The notes under the pieces are model-generated. The model was not told the origin of the DNA. It saw nothing but the letters and a program-made list of their open reading frames with translations, and did not search any database. Below, piece after piece: positions 1-6,300 of a stretch of DNA of 7,816 bases; the stretch's first letter is position 1; every line of letters starts with the position of its first letter. This DNA is from Paralcaligenes sp039935015 (GTDB lineage: Bacteria; Pseudomonadota; Gammaproteobacteria; Burkholderiales; Burkholderiaceae_B). Location of the stretch: assembly GCA_039935015.1 (NCBI GenBank), contig JBDTLC010000082.1, positions 1-7,816 of the forward strand. Direction: 5' to 3'. The position numbers and the translations under genes are program-made.

Positions 1-737
1 GTAACGCGCCCATTGCTGCCGCGGGCTACGCCGAGCGCCACGACGAAAATCAGGTTCCGGTTATTGGCTTGCGCCGCAAAATAGCGCAAAGAATGCAGGA
101 GGCCAAGCGTCACATTCCACACTTCACTTACGTCGAAGAGATCGATGTGACCGAGCTCGAGGCATTGCGTGTCAAACTTAATGCCAAATGGGGCGTTCAG
201 CGCGGCAAGCTGACTTTGTTGCCTTTGCTGATTCGCGCCATTGTGCTGGCCGTACGCGAATTTCCTCAGATCAACGCTCGCTACGACGATGAAGCTGGCG
301 TGGTCACCCAGTACGGCGCAGTGCATATGGGTGTTGCGGCTCAAACCGAACAGGGTTTGATGGTGCCTGTGTTGCGTCACGCCGAGGCACGTAATTTGTG
401 GGCTAATGCAGCCGAAATTGCGCGCTTGGCGCAGGCTGCGCGCACGGGTAAAGCGGCCCGAGAAGAGCTGTCGGGTTCCACGATCACTATTACCAGCTTG
501 GGCGCTTTGGGTGGGGTCGTCTCTACGCCCGTTATCAATCGTCCCGAGGTGGCCATTGTTGGCATCAACCGCATTGTCGAGCGTCCTGTTGTCTTGGGCG
601 GCGCAATAGTGGTGCGCAAGATGATGAACCTGTCTTCGTCGTTCGACCATCGCGTCGTTGACGGTCTGCATGCCGCTGAATTCATACAGGTAATACGTGG
701 TTATCTTGAATGCCCGGCGACCTTGTTTATAGAGTAG
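1..737 (+). CDS. bkdB: Branched-chain 2-oxoacid dehydrogenase E2 (dihydrolipoamide acyltransferase), C-terminal part
   Basis: Partial gene: the reading frame (codons from base 3) is open through the left edge, so the TTG at 69 is not a start. About 244 residues are visible, covering the end of the linker and the whole catalytic acyltransferase domain. The lipoyl and E3/E1-binding domains lie outside. The domain opens with IGLRRKIAQRMQEAK, contains TSLGALGG followed by VSTPVINRPEVAIVGINRI, and ends with the active-site motif DHRVVDG (His codon 648-650, Asp codon 660-662). By family knowledge these residues catalyse acyl transfer from lipoyl-lysine to CoA in the cytosolic dehydrogenase core. 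The LGALGG-V-STPVIN wording fits the branched-chain type (BkdB/BkdC) better than pyruvate or 2-oxoglutarate E2, but an acetoin dehydrogenase E2 is not excluded. No E3 gene follows, and a terminator at 826-861 suggests this is the last gene of its operon. The family call is very secure; the substrate class is moderately so. Confidence 0.9.
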   Translation, partial: NAPIAAAGYAERHDENQVPVIGLRRKIAQRMQEAKRHIPHFTYVEEIDVTELEALRVKLNAKWGVQRGKLTLLPLLIRAIVLAVREFPQINARYDDEAGVVTQYGAVHMGVAAQTEQGLMVPVLRHAEARNLWANAAEIARLAQAARTGKAAREELSGSTITITSLGALGGVVSTPVINRPEVAIVGINRIVERPVVLGGAIVVRKMMNLSSSFDHRVVDGLHAAEFIQVIRGYLECPATLFIE

Positions 738-759
738 GGGTGTAGTTGCGGTGGATGTA

Positions 760-776
760 GCACCCACTAGGGGTGC
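760..776 (+). repeat. Small perfect stem-loop downstream of E2 gene
   Basis: GCACCC (760-765) and GGGTGC (771-776) form a perfect 6-bp stem around the loop ACTAG, 22 bases after the E2 stop codon. No T-tract follows, so it is not a classical terminator alone. It could protect the 3' end of the E2 transcript or be incidental. A stronger terminator lies 50 bases downstream. Confidence 0.4.
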
Positions 777-821
777 CGTTACAACAGGGGGCGCTGCTAC
801 GGAAACGTACGTATCGAACAC

Positions 822-846
822 GTGGTGGCAGCCCTTGTGGCTGCCA
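822..846 (+). repeat. Palindromic repeat element, copy A (intergenic)
   Basis: This 25-base element has arms GGCAGCC (827-833) and GGCTGCC (839-845) around the loop CTTGT, preceded by GTGGT. A second copy at 5220-5244 inside purL matches it at 23 of 25 positions; the two differences are T/C changes at element positions 5 and 14. Arm sequence, loop length and left flank are all shared, so this is more than two unrelated hairpins. It forms the stem of the terminator at 826-861. Whether it belongs to a larger dispersed family cannot be seen from this window. Confidence 0.7.
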
Positions 847-861
847 ACTTTTTTGCTTTTT
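826..861 (+). terminator. Rho-independent terminator after the E2 operon
   Basis: The 8-bp perfect GC-rich stem TGGCAGCC (826-833) / GGCTGCCA (839-846) with a 5-base loop is followed by AAC, then T6 (849-854), GC and T5 (857-861). This is the expected form of an intrinsic terminator for the upstream acyltransferase transcript. The T-tract starts two bases later than in an ideal case and is interrupted by GC, which may reduce efficiency. On the minus strand the stem is not followed by a T-tract, so it looks unidirectional. Confidence 0.75.
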
Positions 862-879
862 CGCGCTACTGTGTATAGT
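851..879 (+). promoter_or_regulatory. Candidate promoter for hydrolase-PHP-greB cluster
   Basis: TATAGT at 874-879 resembles a sigma-70 -10 box (5 of 6 match TATAAT) and lies 31 bases before the hydrolase ATG. The upstream -35 match is poor: TTGCTT (853-858) sits only 15 bases away, and TTTTGC (851-856) is at 17 bases with few matches. Its place directly after the terminator and before a three-gene run fits a promoter, but this is weak pattern evidence. Confidence 0.35.
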
Positions 880-910
880 CTTTAACTTTCCTTTGAGTAA
901 GTTGCGTGCC

Positions 911-1834
911 ATGAATGAACCCCGCCTCGACTATGTAAGCTGCGCCAGCCCGTCGGGCGTGCATCGCATGGCGTACTGGGAATGGGGCGATCCACACAAT
1001 GACCGCGTGTTGCTGTGTGCGCATGGCCTCACGCGTACCGGGCGTGATTTTGACACCTTGGCGTCGCGTTTAAGTACGCATTACCGTGTGGTTTGCCCAG
1101 ACGTGGTGGGCCGCGGCCAATCCGATTGGCTGGCCAATCCTGCTGGCTATGTGGTGCCGCAGTATGTGGCCGACATGCTGACGCTGATTGCGCGTTTGCA
1201 GGTCAGTCAGCTTGATTGGCTAGGAACTTCCATGGGGGGGCTAATTGGGCTGGCTCTGGCGGGCACGCTGGCCATGTCGGTGGCGACCCGACCCGATCGG
1301 GGTGGAGACGGGCTGAACGCCACAATGTCCCTGCGTTTAGGGAAAGTGATCTTGAATGATATTGGGCCGCGCCTGAATTACGAGGGTTTGGCGCGCATTG
1401 GTGACTATGTCGGTGAAGCCCGGCAGTTTGACACGTTTGACCAGGCGGTCGATTACGTGCATTCGGTTTCGCAGGGGTTTGGCCCCCACACCCGCGCTCA
1501 GTGGGGCGAATTGACCCGGGGGGTCTTTATCCGGCGTGGCGATCACTGGATAAAGCGCTATGATCTTGCTATGGCGCAGCCTTTTGCGCTACAAACCCCC
1601 GAAACGGTTCGTGCATCGGAAGCCCTATTGTGGGGGGCATATGAAAGCATACATACACCGGTGCTGTTGATCCGAGGCGCATTGTCGGATCTGTTTGACG
1701 CCGACGTGGCTAAAGAGATGCTGGCCCGTAATTCGAACGCGCGGCTGGTCGAAATTCCCGGAGTAGGCCATGCACCCACCTTTTTCAGCGATGACCAGAT
1801 CGATCCGGTCGAAGCTTTTTTATTGGCCCCTTGA
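911..1834 (+). CDS. Alpha/beta hydrolase, substrate unknown
   Basis: Encodes 307 residues from ATG 911. The frame is open back to a GTG at 773, but that would place the terminator inside the gene and gives low-complexity sequence unlike the family. A weak purine-rich GAGTAAG lies about 10 bases before ATG 911. Alpha/beta-hydrolase landmarks are clear: oxyanion-hole HGLTRTG (H38-G39), DVVGRGQSD around residue 64, nucleophile elbow GTSMGG with Ser107, the LNDIGP strand at 148-153, a likely acid Asp260 in RGALSDLF, and catalytic His287 in GVGHAP. No signal peptide or membrane segment is evident, so it is probably cytosolic. The MhpC-like sequence suggests esterase, thioesterase or C-C bond hydrolase chemistry; the substrate cannot be told. 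Between Ser107 and LNDIGP there are more residues than usual, including a polar stretch at about 126-144. A run of seven G's (1234-1240) immediately follows the Ser107 codon. The PHP gene follows after 60 bases. Confidence 0.9.
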   Translation: MNEPRLDYVSCASPSGVHRMAYWEWGDPHNDRVLLCAHGLTRTGRDFDTLASRLSTHYRVVCPDVVGRGQSDWLANPAGYVVPQYVADMLTLIARLQVSQLDWLGTSMGGLIGLALAGTLAMSVATRPDRGGDGLNATMSLRLGKVILNDIGPRLNYEGLARIGDYVGEARQFDTFDQAVDYVHSVSQGFGPHTRAQWGELTRGVFIRRGDHWIKRYDLAMAQPFALQTPETVRASEALLWGAYESIHTPVLLIRGALSDLFDADVAKEMLARNSNARLVEIPGVGHAPTFFSDDQIDPVEAFLLAP

Positions 1835-1866
1835 TCATCGCGACCGTGCGGCCTGCGAAGCATATT

Positions 1867-1878
1867 CAGTGGTCACTG
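1867..1878. repeat. Short inverted repeat upstream of PHP gene
   Basis: CAGTG (1867-1871) and CACTG (1874-1878) are separated by two bases, in the 60-base gap before the PHP gene. With only a 2-base gap it is more like a protein-binding dyad than an RNA hairpin. The arms are short enough to occur by chance, so this is a low-confidence note. Confidence 0.2.
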
Positions 1879-1894
1879 TACAGGTCGAGAAAGC

Positions 1895-2746
1895 ATGACC
1901 CCGAGCCCAAACCTGAAGGTCGATTTGCACTGCCACTCCACGGTTTCAGATGGCGTATTGATGCCGCGCGAACTGGCTGTGAGGGCCCATGCCAATGGCG
2001 TTGGACTTTGGGCCCTGACCGATCATGATGAAGTGTCCGGCCTGGAGCCCGCCGCGCAAGCTGCGCGCGATCTGGGTTTGCCGTTCGTGCCGGGAATCGA
2101 AATTTCTGTGACATGGGCGCAGCAGACGGTACATGTAGTGGGGCTAGGCATAGACGCGTCCAATCCAGTGCTCAAGGCCGGGATCACTGCCATACAAGCC
2201 GGCCGTGTTGGGCGCGCACGGCAAATGGCCGATCGCCTGGAAAGCCTGGGCATAGCCGACAGTTATGCCGGCGCACTGCGCTTTGTGAATAATCCGCTGC
2301 TGATCAGTCGCACCCATTTTGCGCGCTTTCTCGTAGACCAGGGATATTGCAAAAACATGCAGGCGGTTTTTGATAAATATCTGGGCGACGGCAAGCCGGC
2401 TTGTGTGTCAGGAAGTTGGGCGACGTTGACCCAGGCGCTGGCATGGATAAGTGCCGCGGGCGGCAGGGCGATCATCGCCCATCCTGGGCGCTACCATTAC
2501 ACGTCAGTTCAGTTTGGCGCTTTGTTCGACGAATTTAAAGATAAGGGTGGTGCGGGGATCGAGGTTATTACAGGCAGCCATAGTGTTGATCAGTATCGCC
2601 AATATGCCGATGTGGCGCGCCAATATGGTTTTATGGCTTCTTGCGGTTCCGACTTTCACAGCCCCGCCGAAAGCCACAAAGACTTGGGCTCCTTGCCCCC
2701 ATTACCGGCCGATTTGAAGCCCGTGTGGCACGACTGGGTTCAATGA
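1895..2746 (+). CDS. rnm: PHP-domain phosphoesterase (3',5'-nucleotide bisphosphatase / RNase AM family)
   Basis: 283 residues from ATG 1895, with a modest Shine-Dalgarno-like GAGAAAG just upstream. The polymerase-and-histidinol-phosphatase metal-binding motifs are all present: DLHCHSTVSDG (H12, H14, D19), LTDHDEVSG (D43, H44), PGIEIS (E69), VHVVGLGID (H80), SRTHFA (R139, H141), AHPGRY (H196) and CGSDFH (D253, H255). This is the complete trinuclear-metal set expected in the YciV/TrpH family. By family knowledge, E. coli YciV (RNase AM, Rnm) degrades short RNAs 5' to 3' and matures rRNA 5' ends, and Chromobacterium violaceum CV1693 hydrolyses 3',5'-nucleoside bisphosphates such as pAp. Length matches those proteins, and the segment at about 100-170 fits the helical insertion seen in the family. 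It is probably cytosolic. Only 13 bases separate it from greB, implying co-transcription. The symbol is by family; the in vivo substrate is inferred. Confidence 0.9.
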   Translation: MTPSPNLKVDLHCHSTVSDGVLMPRELAVRAHANGVGLWALTDHDEVSGLEPAAQAARDLGLPFVPGIEISVTWAQQTVHVVGLGIDASNPVLKAGITAIQAGRVGRARQMADRLESLGIADSYAGALRFVNNPLLISRTHFARFLVDQGYCKNMQAVFDKYLGDGKPACVSGSWATLTQALAWISAAGGRAIIAHPGRYHYTSVQFGALFDEFKDKGGAGIEVITGSHSVDQYRQYADVARQYGFMASCGSDFHSPAESHKDLGSLPPLPADLKPVWHDWVQ

Positions 2747-2759
2747 TGGCGCGATTCTT

Positions 2760-3311
2760 ATGAACAAGGCTTTTGTAAAAGAATCTGATCAGGACGACGA
2801 AGATCCTGTTCCGGAAGCTCAGCGTTTGCCGGCAGGCACCAAGAATTACATCACGGTGCAAGGGTATCAGCGCTTGCGCGCGGAACTTGCGCAGTTAATG
2901 ACCCAAGAGCGGCCTGCCGTGGTCCAGGTTGTGTCGTGGGCGGCATCTAATGGCGATCGCTCTGAAAACGGTGATTACCTGTACGGTAAAAAGCGTTTGC
3001 GGGAAATTGACCGCCGCATGCGGTTTCTTACCAAGCGCCTGGAAATTGCCGAAGTGGTCGACCCGGCGTCTCAGCCGAATAAAGAACAGATTTTTTTTGG
3101 GGCGACTGTCCGTTACATGGATAGCGCAGGTGAAGAACGCGAGGTGACGATAGTTGGGGTGGATGAAGCCGAACCGCTATTAGGGAAAATCAGCTGGATT
3201 TCGCCCGTGGCCAGAGCCCTGACCAAAGCACGCGAGGGGGATACAGTCACCCTGCGCACACCCGCCGGTGCGGATGAACTGGATATCTTGTCAGTCAGCT
3301 ACCCCTCTTAG
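2760..3311 (+). CDS. greB: Transcription elongation factor GreB
   Basis: 183 residues from ATG 2760. GreB binds in the secondary channel of RNA polymerase and stimulates cleavage of backtracked RNA. The N-terminal coiled coil (about 30-100) carries the tip loop NGDRSENGDY with the acidic pair D66 and E69, corresponding to the catalytic tip acids of Gre factors. WAAS before it and YGKKRLREIDRR after it are GreB rather than GreA wording. The C-terminal FKBP-like domain (about 108-183) includes IFFGATVRY, ISPVARAL and TPAGADEL. Compared with E. coli GreB (about 158 residues) there is an acidic N-terminal extension of about 25 residues (ESDQDDEDPVPE), which I recall as common in betaproteobacterial GreB. 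No strong Shine-Dalgarno is visible, so translation may depend on coupling with the PHP gene 13 bases upstream. An 8-T tract (3091-3098) followed by four G's lies in the coding sequence. There is no clear terminator after the gene. Confidence 0.96.
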   Translation: MNKAFVKESDQDDEDPVPEAQRLPAGTKNYITVQGYQRLRAELAQLMTQERPAVVQVVSWAASNGDRSENGDYLYGKKRLREIDRRMRFLTKRLEIAEVVDPASQPNKEQIFFGATVRYMDSAGEEREVTIVGVDEAEPLLGKISWISPVARALTKAREGDTVTLRTPAGADELDILSVSYPS

Positions 3312-3326
3312 GCTCCGTTAAGCCGT

Positions 3327-3332
3327 TAAAAT
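3327..3332 (+). promoter_or_regulatory. purL: Candidate -10 box of purL promoter
   Basis: TAAAAT at 3327-3332, within GTTAAAATGCGC, resembles a sigma-70 -10 element placed 33 bases before the preferred purL start. No convincing -35 lies 16-18 bases upstream (the region is CCCCTCTTA). A transcript starting about 7 bases after it would have a leader of roughly 27 bases. It could instead be chance, with purL read through from greB, since I see no terminator between them. Confidence 0.4.
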
Positions 3333-3369
3333 GCGCTTTTATCCTTTTTGGTCTGCGTTCTCATCGTGA
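3331..3369 (+). CDS. Possible 12-codon leader ORF overlapping purL start
   Basis: ATG 3331 opens the short frame MRFYPFWSAFSS, which stops at TGA 3367-3369. That stop overlaps the preferred purL start as GTGA (GTG 3366-3368), the arrangement used in translational coupling. There is no good Shine-Dalgarno upstream. If the -10 at 3327-3332 is used, transcription would start after this ATG and the peptide could not be made from that transcript; only read-through from greB would carry it. It may be coincidence. Confidence 0.2.
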   Translation: MRFYPFWSAFSS

Positions 3370-6300
3370 ATTTTATTCAGCATTTCTCTGGCTCTTCGGT
3401 TTTGTCATCGTTTCGCCGCGAGCGGCTATTGAAGCGTTTTGTGCGTTTGGGCCTGCCGGTGTCGGATATTCATGGCCAATATGAGCACTACGTGTGGAGC
3501 GAGGCCGCTCTGTCGGAGCTCGAACGTGCGCGAGTGGCGACCTTGCTGGATTATGGCGAACCCCAGTTGCTGCGCCAAGGCGACGTACATTCTCTGGTAT
3601 TGCGCGTGTTTCCGCGTCTTGGCACGGTATCGCCCTGGGCCAGCAAGGCGAGCGATATTGCCCATAATTGCGGCTTGCCGACCGTGCGGCGCATCGAGCG
3701 GGGTGTGCGCTATGTGGTGAGCCCTAATCATGGGCTTCTCGGAACCAAACACATCTCTGCCGAACATCTGGAGCAGATTGCAGCATGTTTGCATGATCGT
3801 ATGACCGAAACGGTTGTCGATGTGGCGTTCGATGGCGCTGGTCTGTTCGCGTCGCTGCCGGGGAAGCCGGTGCAAACGGTAGATATGCTGGCGAACGGCC
3901 AAGCGGCTTTACAAGACGCCAATCTGAGCCTGGGCTTGGCCCTGTCCGAAGATGAGATTGATTATTTGAACCAGGCGTTTGCTCAGTTGGGGCGCAATCC
4001 CACCGATGTGGAATTGATGATGTTTGCTCAAGCCAATAGCGAGCATTGCCGCCATAAGATTTTTAATGCGCAGTGGGTCATCGACGCTACGCCGCAAAGC
4101 CACACTTTGTTTGGCATGATCCGCGCGACCCATGAAGCGCAGCCTAAAGGCACGGTAGTGGCCTATTCCGATAATGCGGCCGTTATGGAGGGAGGTCCGG
4201 CCCAACAGTTTTATCCCGCAGCCCCAGCCGAGGGGGCTGACGCGCCTTTGGCGTACGCTCATAGCCGAGCTGTCATGCACACGCTCATGAAGGTCGAGAC
4301 CCATAACCACCCTACGGCGATAGCGCCGTTTCCGGGCGCGGCCACGGGCGCAGGCGGCGAAATACGCGATGAGGGCGCCACCGGTCGAGGCTCCAAACCC
4401 AAGGCTGGCCTGACAGGATTTACTGTATCAAATTTGCGTTTTGAAGATGCGCTCGAACCCTGGGAGGACAATCCGTATGGTTCGCCAGATCGGATCGCCA
4501 ACGCGCTCGACATTATGATTGAAGGCCCCATTGGGGCGGCGGCGTTCAACAATGAGTTCGGGCGTCCGAATTTATTAGGCTATTTCCGTACCTACGAGCA
4601 AACGGTGGGCGCGATTCGCTGGGGTTATCACAAGCCGATCATGATCGCGGGCGGTTTGGGAGTGATCGACGCTCGTCTGACGCACAAAGATCCGATACCT
4701 GCCGGCGCATTGCTGATTCAACTAGGTGGGCCAGGGATGCGTATTGGCATGGGCGGTGGTGCGGCTTCGAGCATGAGTGCCGGTGCTAACTCTGCAGAAC
4801 TGGACTTTGATTCTGTGCAGCGCGGCAACCCCGAGATCGAACGGCGCGCCCAGGAAGTCATTGACCGTTGCTGGCAGCAAGGTAGCACCAATCCGGTGTT
4901 GGCGATACACGATGTAGGTGCCGGTGGCCTATCTAATGCCTTTCCTGAATTGGTCAACGACGCAGGTCGGGGAGCGATATTCGAGCTGCAACGGGTGCAC
5001 GTGGAAGAGTCGGGCCTGTCGGCAGCCGAAATCTGGAGTAATGAAGCTCAGGAGCGTTATGTCCTGGCCGTATTGCCCCAGGACTTAGCCCGGTTTGACG
5101 CCATTGCGCAGCGTGAGCGCTGCCCGTATGCCGTGGTGGGGGTTGCCACAGAAGAGCGGACTCTGCGCGTGACGCAAGGCGAAGGTTTGCCTGAGGTAGC
5201 TGCAGTGGCCGATGCCAATGTGGCGGCAGCCCCTGTGGCTGCCACAAACGGCGGCTCACCAGAAGACGCTGCACGTGGCGCTGTGCCTAAATCGGCCATT
5301 CGTCCCGTTGACCTGCCTATTGATGTCATTTTAGGCAAACCACCGCGCATGACGCGCGACGTACGGCGCTTGCCAGGCGTCAATGCGCCTGTTGATTTAA
5401 CTGTCATGACGCTTGACGACGCCGTGCAGCGCGTCTTGCGTCATCCGACGGTAGCCTCCAAGTCGTTCTTGATCACGATTGGTGATCGTACCGTAGGGGG
5501 CTTGACCAGCCGCGATCAAATGGTCGGACCCTGGCAGGTACCGGTCGCCGATTGTGCAGTAACGCTGGCCGATTTTGAAGGGGTGCGCGGCGAGGCCATG
5601 TCTATGGGTGAACGCACGCCGCTGGCGGTGATTGATGCCCCCGCGTCGGGACGTATGGCCGTAGCCGAAGCCTTGACTAATCTTGTTGCAAGCGATGTGC
5701 GTGATATCAAGGATATCAAGCTCTCGGCCAACTGGATGGCGGCTTGTGGCGTAGATGGGCAGGATGCGGCGCTGTACGACACAGTTTTTGCCGTGAGCGC
5801 CTGGTGTCGCCAACTGGGCCTGTCGATTCCGGTGGGGAAAGATTCCTTGTCCATGCGTACGTCCTGGGGCGACGCAGAAGCGGCGCGCGAAGTGATCGCG
5901 CCGGTGTCGCTGATAGTCACTGCATTTGCGCCAGTGGCCGATGTACGTGCGACGCTGACTGCGCAACTGCGCACCGATGCAGGTGAGACGGTCCTGATCC
6001 TTATTGATCTGGGGCGCGGCAGGCATCGCCTGGGTGGTTCGATACTGGCTCAGGTATTTAATCAGGTCGGGCGGACCGTGCCTGACATGGATGAGCCCGA
6101 ATCCCTGTTGGCTTTTTTTAATGTCATCAGGCAGTTGGCGGGCACAGGCCAAATACTGGCCTATCACGACCGTTCCGATGGTGGCCTGCTGGCCACTGTG
6201 TGCGAAATGGCATTTGCCGGGCATGTCGGGGTATCGATCAATCTGGATATGCTGACCATCGATCCTCATGCGTCCGATTGGGGTGATTACAAGATTCGCA

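Noticed and set aside
773..910. Upstream GTG start that would lengthen the alpha/beta hydrolase by 46 residues
   Set aside because: The extension covers the terminator hairpin and its T-tracts, gives Cys/Phe-rich sequence unlike the family, and the family-like N-terminus starts at ATG 911.
3348..3365. TTG start six codons upstream for purL
   Set aside because: It has no Shine-Dalgarno, and the added residues VCVLIV are not family-like; GTG 3366 gives the expected N-terminus.
3426..4310. Minus-strand ORFs of 158 and 133 codons opposite the start of purL
   Set aside because: Antisense to intact PurL sequence, with no family motifs, no ribosome binding site and no promoter seen.
5700..5719. 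Direct repeat GATATCAA/GGATATCAA in purL
   Set aside because: It reflects the conserved peptide DIKDIK, present also in E. coli PurL as a similar DIKRIK, and is not a separate element.
6113..6119. T7 run in purL
   Set aside because: It is two Phe codons after an Ala codon, shorter than the greB tract, with no further slippage features.
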